Assembly: GCA_030867875.1 (NCBI GenBank)
Contig: JAOWCC010000577.1
Span: 1,938,660-2,002,659 of the forward strand
Direction of reading: 5' to 3'
Source: Actinernus sp. WN-2022
Lineage: Eukaryota; Cnidaria; Anthozoa; Actiniaria; Actinernidae
Length of the DNA: 64,000 nucleotides
The translations under genes and the position numbers were made by a program. Positions within the stretch are counted from its first letter, which is position 1, and every line of letters begins with the position of its first letter. Positions 33,401 through 44,385 of this stretch are shown here, in pieces. The notes beneath the pieces were generated by a model that made no database searches, was not told where the DNA came from, and saw nothing but the letters and a program-made list of their open reading frames with translations.

Positions 33401-36400
33401 ATACCACTTTATTAATCTACATATTCATAACTCAGTTAGATACCCAGTGAAAACCTGTATACCAATCACTAAGTGTAACTGGTATATACCACTTTATTAA
33501 TCTACATATTCATAACTCAGTTGGATACCCAGTGAAAACCTGTATACCAATCAATAGTGTAACTGGTATATACCACTTTATTAATCTACATATTCATAAC
33601 TCAGTTGGATACCCAGTGAAAACCTGTATACCAATCAATAGTGTAACTGGTATATACCACTTTATTAATCTACATATTCATAACTCAGTTGGATACCCAG
33701 TGAAAACCTGTATACCAATCAATAGTGTAACTGGTATATACCACTTTATTAATCTACATATTCATAACTCAGTTGGATACCCAGTGAAAACCTGTATACC
33801 AATCAATAGTGTAACTGGTATATACCACTTTATTAATCTACATATTCATAACTCAGTTGGATACCCAGTGAAAACCTGTATACCAATCACTAAGTGTAAC
33901 TGGTATATACCACTTTATTAATCTACATATTCATAACTCAGTTGGATACCCAGTGAAAACCTGTATACCAATCAATAGTGTAACTGGTATATACCACTTT
34001 ATTAATCTACATATTCATAACTCAGTTGGATACCCAGTGAAAACCTGTATACCAATCACTAAGTGTAACTGGTATATACCACTTTATTAATCTACATATT
34101 CATAACTCAGTTGGATACCCAGTGAAAACCTGTATACCAATCACTAAGTGTAACTGGTATATACCACTTTATTAATCTACATATTCATAACTCAGTTGGA
34201 TACCCAGTGAAAACCTGTATACCAATCAATAGTGTAACTGGTATATACCACTTCATTAATCTACATATTCATAACTCAGTTGGATACCCAGTGAAAACCT
34301 GTATACCAATCACTAAGTGTAACTGGTATATACCACTTTATTAATCTACATATTCATAACTCAGTTGGATACCCAGTGAAAACCTGTATACCAATCACTA
34401 AGTGTAACTGGTATATACCACTTTATTAATCTACATATTCATAACTCAGTTGGATACCCAGTGAAAACCTGGATACCAATCAATAGTGTAACTGGTATAT
34501 ACCACTTTATTAATCTACATATTCATAACTCAGTTGGATACCCAGTGAAAACCTGTATACCAATCAATAGTGTAACTGGTATATACCACTTTATTAATCT
34601 ACATATTCATAACTCAGTTGGATACCCAGTGAAAACCTGTATACCAATCAATAGTGTAACTGGTATATACCACTTTATTAATCTACATATTCATAACTCA
34701 GTTGGATACCCAGTGAAAACCTGTATACCAATCAATAGTGTAACTGGTATATACCACTTTATTAATCTACATATTCATAACTCAGTTGGATACCCAGTGA
34801 AAACCTGTATACCAATCACTAAGTGTAACTGGTATATACCACTTTATTAATCTACATATTCATAACTCAGTTGGATACCCAGTGAAAACCTGTATACCAA
34901 TCAATAGTGTAACTGGTATATACCACTTTATTAATCTACATATTCATAACTCAGTTGGATACCCAGTGAAAACCTGTATAACAATCAATAGTGTAACTGG
35001 TATATACCACTTTATTAATCTACATATTCATAACTCAGTTGGATACCCAGTGAAAACCTGTATACCAATCACTAAGTGTAACTGGTATATACCACTTTAT
35101 TAATCTACATATTCATAACTCAGTTGGATACCCAGTGAAAACCTGTATACCAATCACTAAGTGTAACTGGTATATACCACTTTATTAATCTACATATTCA
35201 TAACTCAGTTGGATACCCAGTGAAAACCTGTATACCAATCACTAAGTGTAACTGTTATATACCACTTTATTAATCTACATATTCATAACTCAGTTGGATA
35301 CCCAGTGAAAACCTGTATACCAATCACTAAGTGTAACTGGTATATACCACTTTATTAATCTACATATTCATAACTCAGTTGGATACCCAGTGAAAACCTG
35401 TATACCAATCAATAGTGTAACTGGTATATACCACTTTATTAATCTACATATTCATAACTCAGTTGGATACCCAGTGAAAACCTGTATACCAATCAATAGT
35501 GTAACTGGTATATACCACTTTATTAATCTACATATTCATAACTCAGTTGGATACCCAGTGAAAACCTGTATATCAATCAATAGTGTAACTGGTATATACC
35601 ACTTTATTAATCTACATATTCATAACTCAGTTGGATACCCAGTGAAAACCTGTATACCAATCACTAAGTGTAACTGGTATATACCACTTTATTAATCTAC
35701 ATATTCATAACTCAGTTGGATACCCAGTGAAAACCTGTATACCAATCAATAGTGTAACTGGTATATACCACTTTATTAATCTACATATTCATAACTCAGT
35801 TGGATACCCAGTGAAAACCTGTATACCAATCAATAGTGTAACTGGTATATACCACTTTATAAATCTACATATTCATAACTCAGTTGGATACCCAGTGAAA
35901 ACCTGTATACCAATCAATAGTGTAACTGGTATATACCACTTTATTAATCTACATATTCATAACTCAGTTGGATACCCAGTGAAAACCTGTATACCAATCA
36001 CTAAGTGTAACTGGTATATACCACTTTATTAATCTACATATTCATAACTCAGTTGGATACCCAGTGAAAACCTGTATACCAATCAATAGTGTAACTGGTA
36101 TATACCACTTTATTAATCTACATATTCATAACTCAGTTGGATACCCAGTGAAAACCTGTATACCAATCACTAAGTGTAACTGGTATATACCACTTTATTA
36201 ATCTACATATTCATAACTCAGTTGGATACCCAGTGAAAACCTGTATACCAATCAATAGTGTAACTGGTATATACCACTTTATTAATCTACATATTCATAA
36301 CTCAGTTGGATACCCAGTGAAAACCTGTATACCAATCACTAAGTGTAACTGGTATATACCACTTTATTAATCTACATATTCATAACTCAGTTGGATACCC

Positions 36401-36790
36401 AGTGAAAACCTGTATACCAATCAATAGTGTAACTGGTATATACCACTTTATTAATCTACATATTCATAACTCAGTTGGATACCCAGTGAAAACCTGTATA
36501 CCAATCAATAGTGTAACTGGTATATACCACTTTATTAATCTACATATTCATAACTCAGTTGGATACCCAGTGAAAACCTGTATACCAATCACTAAGTGTA
36601 ACTGGTATATACCACTTTATTAATCTACATATTCATAACTCAGTTGGATACCCAGTGAAAACCTGTATACCAATCAATAGTGTAACTGGTATATACCACT
36701 TTATTAATCTACATATTCATAACTCAGTTGGATACCCAGTGAAAACCTGTATACCAATCACTAAGTGTAACTGGTAAATACCACTTTATT
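30406..36790. repeat. 84/85-bp satellite array, about 76 units, with higher-order repeats
   Basis: The unit starts GTTGGATACCCAGTGAAAAC and includes TGTATACCAATCAATAGTGT and AACTGGTATATACCACTTTA. Type A (84 bp) has ATCAATAGTG; type B (85 bp) has ATCACTAAGTG. Counting along the array I find about 51 A and 25 B units. Type A has no stop in one frame, so long open frames arise and end at each B unit; this argues against coding. A 17-unit block of 1432 bp (7A-B-B-2A-B-4A-B) at 30752-32183 is repeated from 32184, with a marker GTTAGATACC unit inside both. Within each unit TATACCA and TGGTATA form a stem. Confidence 0.95.
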
Positions 36791-36877
36791 AATAAATTTA
36801 TATACTCGTTTACAAGAGGTAATTGATAAACTAGTTACATGTAAAGGAAAGATAGAAATAAAATTCAGCGTACAGTG

Positions 36878-36948
36878 TATGACTCGAACCATCCACCACC
36901 GATCCCGATTTCTAGTCCACTGTCTTGTCCACTACACTATCCGGTGAT
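36878..36948 (-). mobile_element. tRNA-like SINE head
   Basis: On the minus strand TAGTGTAGTGG (A box, 36929-36939) and GGTTCGAGTC (B box, 36881-36890) are spaced as in a tRNA. No aminoacyl-stem pairing is evident. It is a different head from the SINE at 53.1 kb. Confidence 0.55.
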
Positions 36949-37024
36949 TTGTTGAAACACGCAGGAGATAACAATAATAACCCTTGCAATCAATAATTGT
37001 ATTAAGCAAAACAAAATACTAGAC

Positions 37025-37215
37025 AAACAATACTCCCTAATGGTCTATGAAAACAGGTATTGTTGGAAAAACAATTTCCAAAACTGAAGCTTCGATTTTC
37101 ATCAGGAATCTCTAAACACCTCGAAACAATAAAAGCACTCGGCCCGGTATCGTGCTTCTCTTTTTCTCGGTGTTTGGAACCCCTGATGAAAAACTCGCTC
37201 TCGTTTTGGAAATAG
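37025..37215. mobile_element. foldback element
   Basis: Inverted arms share TTTCCAAAAC/GTTTTGGAAA, TTTTCATCAGG/CCTGATGAAAA and AAACACC/GGTGTTT. The minus-strand frame over it is an artefact of the palindrome. Confidence 0.55.
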
Positions 37216-37239
37216 TAAATCAAGCATGCTGAGCATCCA

Positions 37240-37461
37240 ATGAAATCGCACGTTCTTAGGATGCGCCCTCTCATTATTTATTATAAATCGGAAAATAGCA
37301 GCAAATCTAATATTGATTTTTTATTAGATCGACATCACATTGTTAATCGTGGAAGGATGATGCTTGAAGAATACGAACAGCAACATGATCCACCATTCAT
37401 TAACCAATTACTAGATGCTCAAGGTATTTGCAGTCTTCAACATCCCGAACACTTTAACTGA
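37240..37461 (+). CDS. possible small ORF, unrecognised
   Basis: There are 73 codons from an ATG to TGA. The second half (FLLDRHHIVNRGRMMLEEYE, then FINQLLDAQG) is polar and helix-prone. No signal peptide, motif or splice signal supports it. It starts within the edge of a foldback element and could be chance. Confidence 0.2.
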   Translation: MKSHVLRMRPLIIYYKSENSSKSNIDFLLDRHHIVNRGRMMLEEYEQQHDPPFINQLLDAQGICSLQHPEHFN

Positions 37462-37499
37462 ATTATTTCGATCTTGCCTTGTAGCTCACTGCTCAAGAG

Positions 37500-37815
37500 A
37501 TTAAAGGCGCTATGTCAACCCTCAAATGATAAACTTTCTCATGACGAAAGACAAACATAACTACTCACATTAGCAGAGTATGCTTTCCGAATATGCTGGA
37601 GAAAATGTGAGACACTTGTGCCATTCACTTTCAACTTAAATAAAGTTTCTAGGATAAGCTTTCGCAATCTACTTTAATCTGTTATATGTGTAGTTAGCTT
37701 ATCAGGACATTCACACGATATAATTTATCTTCTATATAAACGTGTTATTTGTGTAGTTGAGAAACATATTACGACATTCACATGATATAATTTCTATTCT
37801 ATCTCAGGGTACTAG
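37500..37815. mobile_element. short relative of the 1.4-9.7 kb TTAA element
   Basis: It begins TTAAAGGCGCTATGTCAA, then AAATGATAAACTTTCTCATG and ACTACTCACATTAGCAGAG (one copy of the 48-bp unit). Further on are two copies of the 63-bp unit (TTATTTGTGTAGTT, ATTCACATGATATAATTTCT). The right end is not clear. It preserves both satellite seeds in near-single copy. Confidence 0.65.
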
Positions 37816-38892
37816 AGCGCAGTCATTATATCCGTGAAACAAAAATTAAAAAAACGTATTGTTTAATTGCTGATATTTAGATAAAATACCCAACCTCGTT
37901 CCCAGGGTCTTCCGTGCATCCAACATGAAGAGCCTGGTAAAGGTATCACGTCTTCTCATTGGCTCTTCGGTTATGATGCAAAGGTTGTTCTAACAAATTA
38001 TAGTTTTTATTGGCCCAACGGATTGAGATCCACAGATGAACTTGTATGTAGTTTAATTTTCTCAAATTTTAAAGTAACCTTAAACACGTTGTGTAGGTAG
38101 AGCAATAGATGAAATGTATTACTGGGTAGTTTTTGGTAAGTTTCGCCAGTGGAAAAGCCAGCAGAAGCCATTAAATCTGAACATGTGCTATCGGTCGCTT
38201 CGCTTCAACACTAACGGAAAATTAACGGCATTTTAGGATTCCCTTTCAGTTCAGACATCCTGGTAGTATTATGATACCATTCCACTGTATCTTTATCCAA
38301 ATAAACTCCATTTGGAGCCGTTTGGTAGAGATGGTTCACTGCATCGTAATTGCAATCTCGCTCACTCCGGATTGGGATACCTATGGTTGTAACGTCATGA
38401 AATATTCCCATATTTAGCTTGGCCGCCATCTTAGATCGCCAATTACGTGACAAAATACTCCCAGGATCTTGGAGTATTTGATTACGTGATCCAGCCTTTT
38501 CCAGGGTCTTTCTTCTGCCAGCCGCCAGGTTGAAAAATACCAACTATCATTCAACCAAGTCTTCATCAAATTTACTGCATAAGCTAGAGCAGAAAGGTAT
38601 AGAGCGCAGTCCGAAAACCGTGAAACAAAATAAAAAAAGTATTGTTTAATTGCTGATATTTAGATAAAAATACCAACTATCGTCAAATTTACTGCACGAG
38701 CTGGAGCTGAAGGTATAATTGCGATCTATAGAAAAATAACTATTGTTATATGAATGAAATGAAGATTACGCTAATTACAGTGAGCTGTTGATGAAACATC
38801 AAAACTCGGCATATTTCACGTGGCAATTTCACAAGATGTGACTTCGAAGAGCAGTTCCCACAAAGTTTGGGAAATTGACCAGCTAACATGCT
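37816..38892. repeat. dispersed-repeat DNA, no supported gene
   Basis: GTATTGTTTAATTGCTGATA then TTTAGATAAAA occurs at 37857 and 38640, so 37816-37900 and 38606-38690 are copies. The minus-strand frame 38211-38543 spans an interspersed repeat (CCAGGATCTTGGAGTATTTG) and has no ATG-anchored family match, so it is not called. Confidence 0.5.
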
Positions 38893-39420
38893 TTTTAAAA
38901 AGTGCAATTTTTATACATATAAATCTTTGAAAGGTTTTGAGTACTTCTGCGAATAACTTTTTGGCTTACAGAGAATACTCTATGTTCTATGCGTGTTTGA
39001 AATGGTGAAAATTAGACCTTTCCTGACCCATGACCGCGTAAGAAAAAGACCGGGTCGATTCTTGATCTTACGTTATCTAATTCATTCGACTTTGCAATAA
39101 TTTGAATAAATATTTAGCATTTTGTCTAAAATAACTGTTTTCTTTACTAACAACTCACAGACTGTATATATTCTCTATATATCGATGTTGCTGTGATAGA
39201 AAGGCGCCATGGAGAATAATGCATTATGAGGTGACGTAAGATCAAGAATCGCCCCACTCTTTTTCTTACGCGGTCATGGGTCAGGAAAGGTCAAATTTTC
39301 ACCATTTCAAACACGCTTAGAACATAGAGTATTACATAGAGTATTCTCTGTAAGCCAAAAATTTCTTCGCAGAAGTACTCAAAACCTTTCAGATAATTAT
39401 GTATAAAAATTGCAAAAGGG
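38893..39420. mobile_element. long-arm foldback MITE
   Basis: Inverted arms of about 180-190 bp: TTTTGAGTACTTCTGCGAA at 38935 is answered by TTCGCAGAAGTACTCAAAA near 39365, and CCTGACCCATGACCGCGTAA by its reverse complement near 39270. The ends are GTGCAATTTTTATACAT and ATGTATAAAAATTGCA. The spacer is about 150 bp. Confidence 0.8.
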
Positions 39421-39504
39421 GTTAGGTGCACTTTAACGTGTCATTTGTATGGCATGTATTGGTGAAACATTACAAAATCCGGGCTGGCACTGAACACGGG
39501 CCAA

Positions 39505-39640
39505 TATAGCGATACTTCATTAGTCACCAACCAGAGATCCATTGGTTCCTGACACAAAGCGCGGGCCTTTTGAAATCATGGTTGGTACATTAGCATAACA
39601 ATTGCGATGTTTATCAACACGAAGTATCTCTATATATCGT
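39505..39640. mobile_element. second copy of the MITE found in the LINE at 27.4 kb
   Basis: It carries AGCGATACTTC and GAAGTATCTCTATAT ends and shares ACCAACCAGAGATCCATTGG in inverse orientation. It is longer and more decayed than the first copy. Confidence 0.65.
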
Positions 39641-40095
39641 TAGAAGGTAGCTTTGACGAAATGCTGGAGAAAATAATAAAATAGCAAGCGTTTCTTCATA
39701 CGTAATTGTCATGGCAGACCTAGTTGGGTTCCCTGTGATGAAAGTTAAGTCCGATCGGTAGAGGTTAGTAACTGGGAATGCCTCGTGCTGTAGCCATTTC
39801 TTTTTAGTTCTTTATTTTTTTTCACCGTTTTTTTTAAAAGGAAATTGTGAGTCTTCAGTTTTATTAAGTTTACTGAATCCCTGGTCTTGCGAGGGATCAC
39901 CAGGCAGCAAACGAGAAACACATGATATATTAGAAAGCACAAAAAACTCAGATATCAGTGCAATATGTACGATTCCCAGAAAACTTATTACCTTATCATT
40001 TGTATAATTTTAATTTCTATGCTATCTGATCTATCTCGATACGACTATTATCATCTTTAGTTAGAATAACTGTAAACTTATTTGTTATAATTTTA
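39641..40095. other. stretch without a recognised feature
   Basis: AT-rich, with one minus-strand frame (39745-39942) lacking any recognisable motif. Confidence 0.45.
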
Positions 40096-40337
40096 TAATA
40101 CTTATCACGTAATTAACTATATGTATATTGAGTTCAAATATGATTTTACTTTACCCGTAATAGTCAAATAGAAACAAAAGAAAATAATGGAAAGTAGGGT
40201 CTAATAGTGTCTATTATAATACTTATCACGTAATTAACTATATGTATATTGAGTTCAAATATGATTTTACTTTACCCGTAATAGTCAAATAGAAACAAAA
40301 GAAAATAATGGAAAGTAGGGTCTAATAGTGTCTATTA
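40096..40337. repeat. perfect or near-perfect 121-bp tandem duplication
   Basis: The sequence from CTTATCACGTAATTAACTAT to AGTAGGGTCTAATAGTGTCT occurs at 40101 and again at 40222. I see no difference between copies, which suggests a recent event or an assembly artefact. Confidence 0.9.
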
Positions 40338-40940
40338 AGCACCATTTAGACGACAAGCATTTTGGGTCCGGCACTAGCTCTTAAATTTGGGCCCGTGGGC
40401 GATAAATTTGGGACCGGCAGTCTTGATTCCCCCCCCCCCCCCCCTCCCCCGTGTAAATGAAGAATGCCGTGCCCTAAATTATCGATATTCCTGATTTTAG
40501 TCGTGTAAATCAAGAGTGCGGGTCCCAAAATCAATGTTGTGTAAATGTCTCTATACTATCTGTTTCACGGGTATAGTATTAAAAATCAGCACTCTAAACT
40601 AGACTTCGGTTGAACTAATACAAAGAGGTGAATAAACATCTGCTTTTGGTCTCTCGGTCCTGTGTCATTGATTTCCACTGCTCATTAAGTTGTTTCGTGA
40701 ATTCTTGCTGCATATATATGACGGGTCTATTCATTTTAATGGTATTGTTGTTTCATATTTTGTTTCTATTTTCGGCACCGCATATTTAGTGCATATTTTG
40801 ATGGTATTTAGTTCTAACAAGTTTGGAGTGGTTTCACGTTTCACATATTAAATGACTGCACTCTATTTTTGTAGTTTTGTTTTAAAAACTTGAAAACTTC
40901 AGGGTTAAATTTGATTGATAGGTTTCCTTTAATTGTCGAA
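40338..40940. other. stretch with a C run, no gene
   Basis: A poly-C run at about 40430-40450 lies in a repeat with AAATTTGGG(A/C)CC motifs. The remainder is AT-rich without features. Confidence 0.45.
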
Positions 40941-40954
40941 TGTTCTTTCTCCAG

Positions 40955-40999
40955 TGCCACCCGAGGACATCACCCGTTATAATGGATTGAACAGTGCAG
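40955..40999 (+). CDS. repeat exon 1 of a symmetric phase-1 exon array
   Basis: A 45-nt candidate exon between acceptor TGTTCTTTCTCCAG and donor G|GTAATTAATT. It starts and ends in phase 1, so it can be added or skipped without changing frame. It encodes PPEDITRYNGLNSA. Three related exons and one fragment follow at 41535, 41633, 42338 and 42409, all with the same splice context and conserved frame. Conserved flanks show that the repeated unit includes intron sequence. The encoded motif is acidic and has no recognised family. Confidence 0.5.
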
Positions 41000-41016
41000 G
41001 TAATTAATTCTTATGA

Positions 41017-41445
41017 CAGTGTTCCATTAAAGGCATATGGTGACGCCAAGAGGAATGCGCACTTCTCAGAGGTACTTCCAGGTAACCAAGTACCTGTGCA
41101 ACAAGAGAGGCAGACTAAACTATCGACTAGGTTCGACCCAACTCCATATACGATAGTGAGCAAACACGGAAACAGCCTGGTCGTACAGTCACAAGAAGGA
41201 GCTCAATACTCTCGCAACACCTCACATGTCAAGAAATTGTTGCAGAACAGCAGTGCAGAGAGCAAGGAGGATGCAGAGACGAAACCGCTGGACGCATCAA
41301 AGGAACCAATCCAGTAGAGCATGGAAAAGTGTACGGAGCAGAAGTCAAGTGATCCCAAAACGGACACTCCAATCAAAAGATCAGAGAGACAGAGAGTGAA
41401 ACCAAGTTACCTAAAGTATTACACTTAATTTTCAAGGACATGACA
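41017..41445 (+). mobile_element. Ty3/gypsy polyprotein 3' fragment
   Basis: An open frame at 40994-41317 shows the end of an integrase region: KAYGDAKRNAHFSEVLPGN, then QTKLSTRFDPTPYTIVSKHG and SRNTSHVKKLL, the chromo-like/GPY-F-type tail of gypsy Pol. The frame closes at TAG (41315) and a related frame continues to about 41430 (RVKPSYLKYYT). It lies between repeat exons 1 and 2, inserted in intron sequence. No LTR is identified. Confidence 0.75.
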
Positions 41446-41534
41446 GATAACTTGAACTGTTAACTCGTTATGAAAACTTCAGGGTTAAATTCGATTGATA
41501 GTTTTCCTTTAATTGTTGAATGTTCTTTCTCCAG

Positions 41535-41579
41535 TTCCACCCGAGGACATCACCCGTAATACTGGATTGAACAGTGCAG
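41535..41579 (+). CDS. repeat exon 2 of the phase-1 array
   Basis: 45 nt, acceptor TTTCTCCAG, donor G|GTAATTAATT, phase 1-1, encoding PPEDITRNTGLNSA. It differs from exon 1 at a few bases. Confidence 0.5.
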
Positions 41580-41632
41580 GTAATTAATTCGTATGACAGT
41601 GTTCCTTTAATGCTCGAATGTTCTTTCTCCAG

Positions 41633-41680
41633 GTTCACTGCCGCCCGAGGACATCACCCGTAATGCTGGATTAACCATCG
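41633..41680 (+). pseudogene. repeat exon 3, interrupted by a retro-insertion
   Basis: The acceptor TTTCTCCAG precedes GTTCACTGCCGCCCGAGG, which encodes SLPPEDITRNAGL; then the sequence switches after CTGGATT to a gypsy gag leader. The missing end, CTGGATTGAACAGTGCAG with donor GTAATTAATT, is found at 42338-42354. CTGGATT therefore flanks the 0.66 kb insert on both sides. Confidence 0.55.
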
Positions 41681-42337
41681 CGGTCCATAACATTGGCGAC
41701 GAGTGGAAAAAAAAGACTAGGAAACAGAATTGCAAGACAATTCACGACGAACATGGATGATAACGAGAGAAATCATATCAAGACTTTCGATTGTTTCACG
41801 GACCACAACACGCTCGGGCTACGATGGAAACGCTGGCTTACGGCTTTCGAACTGTTTGCTGACGGCAAAGGCTCGATCATAAACGAAGAAAATGCAAACA
41901 ACAAGCAGAGGAGACGTGTCTTACTGCTTCATCTGGCGGGTACTGATGTCCAAGACATATTTGCGATCCTACCGGATACGGGGGACGCTAAAGACTACAA
42001 GAAGGCCATTTTGTCCCGAAAGTCGATACAACCTTGCAAGACACTCCTTCAGAAAGTTGACACAAGCACCTGGGGAGACAGTTCAACAGTTTGCAACCAG
42101 ACTCAGACGTGCTGCGAAAGACTGCGTCTACGGGGAAGACACAGACAATCAAATACGTGACGAGATCCTGTGCAAATGTACGAGTACCTACATAAAAAGA
42201 AAACTCCTCAAGGAAGGTCAAGGGCTAACCTTTTAGTAATGAACGGTTTTGGCGTTCCACCTCTCCGTTTGCTGGAATTCCTTTGACGATGCTTTTAGAT
42301 CAAATATTTCTAGGAAAAAAATAAATTTTCTTAATCA
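41681..42337 (+). mobile_element. chimeric retro-insertion: gypsy gag plus a LINE 3' tail
   Basis: The 5' part starts near a TTGGCGACGAG leader and an ATG at 41752 (MDDNERNHIKTFDCFTD). The frame breaks near 42020 and resumes as GETVQQFATRLRRAAKDCVY, EILCKC and KRKLLKEG, a retroviral-like capsid region of Ty3/gypsy Gag. From about 42270 the sequence is CTGGAATTCCTTTGACGATG then CTTTTAGATCAAATATTTCT, the 3' end of the LINE at 42767-44385. Target-like CTGGATT repeats flank the whole. This is consistent with template switching during LINE-mediated integration. Confidence 0.6.
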
Positions 42338-42408
42338 CTGGATTGAACAGTGCAGGTAATTAATTCGTATGACAGTGTTCCTTTAATGCTCGAATGTTCT
42401 TTCTCCAG

Positions 42409-42459
42409 GTTCACTGCCACCCGAGGACATTACCCGTAATGCTGGATTGAACAGTGCAG
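42409..42459 (+). CDS. repeat exon 4 of the phase-1 array
   Basis: 51 nt, acceptor TTTCTCCAG, donor G|GTAATTAATT, phase 1-1, encoding SLPPEDITRNAGLNSA. Two extra codons at its start are shared with exon 3 but absent from exons 1 and 2. The next exon is unknown; a phase-compatible frame is at 47221. Confidence 0.5.
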
Positions 42460-42489
42460 GTAATTAATTCTCAGAGTAATTGATGATAT

Positions 42490-42766
42490 ACCTTATTCAC
42501 ACAACGGCCAAGTTAATCCCAGAAGAATATAAACATAAAACGGCAAGAGCTATGACAGCTCTATAAAAGCCGTACAAACTCTTTCGACATAGCACTACGG
42601 TTAGCTAAACCTGACATGAGAATCACTCAAAACTAGAATGCAACTGTGGACAGCTGTTTCGTCCTTATTGGGATTCATAGGCACGATGTAGCGAGTAAAA
42701 CGAGCCTCTGGTGACACATCATCTCAGCCCAAAAACATTGTTTTCTCACGTCTAACCTCGTTCGCC
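42490..42766. mobile_element. left half of a MITE split by a LINE
   Basis: It resembles the 29170-29322 family (CACACAACGGCCAAGTT, and CTAACCTCGTTC at the junction). The other half, TGAAACTGCTCAGTGCGAGG through CCATGGAGGTCGCCTG, is at 44386-44450. The LINE integrated at the central GTTC. Confidence 0.55.
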
Positions 42767-44385
42767 ATCCTGGCTTAAAATTGCTCGTGTAATACCTGTA
42801 TTTAAGAAAGGATCTAAAACTCTACTGACTAATTATAGACCTATTTTCCTCCTCTCTGTCTTCAATAAGATTCTTGAAAAGCTTATGTATAATCGGGTCA
42901 TCTCCTTCTTGAATAAATACAGAATAATCTCTGACTGCCAATTCGGCTTTCGAGCCAAACATTTTACATTACATGCTATCTTGCTTATAATTGATAAAAT
43001 TCAAAAGGCAATTGAAAGCAGACAGTTCTCCTGTGGAATTTTCCTAGACCTTAGTAAGGCGTTTGATACCGTCAATCATGAAATCCTCCTAAATAAACCT
43101 TTTTATTTCGGAAATAGAGATATACCCAATAAATAGTTTAGGAGTTATCTGTTTGATAGAAAGCAATTTGTTTCTATTGGTAATATTACCTCTGACTATC
43201 GTGAAATCTCTTGTGGTGTCCCACACGGGTCCGTTCTTGGCCCTTTGTTATTCCTTCTGTATATTAATGGTTTTGAACTTTGCTCCAAGATATTTAAATT
43301 TCATTTATTTGCAGATGATTCTAATCTCTTTATAGCTGACAAGTATTTATCCAGCCTAGAAAGTACTGATAATAGTGAATTAAACAAAGTTAAACAATGG
43401 CGCCATGCTAACAAACTATCTCTCAATATTGAAAAGTCATTTTTCATGCCACCAACAAAAGAAAGCACACTATTCAGTTATTGATAAGCAATAATGAGCT
43501 GGAGTGCAAAAATTGCATTAACTATCTGGGTATGGCTATTGATGCTAAGTTATCTTGGAAACACCATGTCAAAGAAGTTTCTAAGGAGGTCTCACGAGGA
43601 ATTGGAATCCTTTCTAAAATGCGTCACTTTGTTCCCCTAAATATACTTATTATGCTATATTAATATACGCATTTTTAACCTATGGCCTTGTTGCCTGGGG
43701 CAACACCTATCAATCAACCACAAATACTCTAACAATTATGCAAAAGAAGTCTGTGCGTATTACGACATTTTCTGCTTTTGACGCACACACACGCCCAATT
43801 TTAAGGAACTAACTATTTTAAAATTCTGTGATTTAGTTTACCTCTAGACTGTCTTATTCATGTTTGATTTTCAAAATTGTAGCCTCCCAGCTGTATTTAA
43901 TGATTTTTTCATCCCTGTTTCTCAGATACATAATTACAATACAAAACAAGTTTCAAACAAATCTCTATATATTTCTAAAATTCGTACAAATTATGGTAAG
44001 TTCGGCATAAGATATTGTGGCTCCAAGCTCTGGAATTCCTTTGACGATGCTTTTAGATCAAATATTTCTAGAATTTTTTTTTCTCTGTAACAAAAACTCC
44101 TTAATAGTTATTAGTCGCTTCACCATTAGTTTCATTATTAAGATTATAGTAGGGTACCTCTTTTTTTTTGCGTATGTTACATGATGTAGAGTATGCTTTG
44201 CCTAGTTTGTATTGTACTTTTTTTTAGTTACCAAATACATTTTTTTAAAGTCCATCAGTTGCAGGGTACCTGGCTCGATTGGTTTCTTAACTGTTCCAGG
44301 TATCCTGACACTCATTTTTTAAACCTATTATTTATGTAACGTGCTATATATGAGTGTAAATAAAAAAGTAGTTGTTGTTGTTCTG
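42767..44385 (+). mobile_element. CR1/L2-type LINE, 5'-truncated
   Basis: The reverse-transcriptase blocks are in order: VFKKGSKTLLTNYRP, then DCQFGFRAKH, IFLDLSKAFDTVNHEILL, CGVPHGSVLGPLLFLLYING, HLFADDSNLF (catalytic), NKLSLNIEKS, and NYLGMAIDAKLSWKHHV. The C-terminus has YGKFGIRYCGSKLWNSFDD at about 44000-44045. Stops or shifts near 43134, 43250 and 43484 inactivate it. The 3' end is a GTTGTT repeat at 44368-44380. Confidence 0.9.

Noticed and set aside
30394..36623. Many open frames of 70-213 codons with a 28-residue repeat
   Set aside because: They come from the 84-bp unit being divisible by three and lacking a stop in one frame. Every 85-bp unit breaks the frame, and there is no codon-level constraint.
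38211..38543. 110-codon minus-strand ORF
   Set aside because: Its first half is dispersed-repeat DNA, and no motif or splice support is visible.
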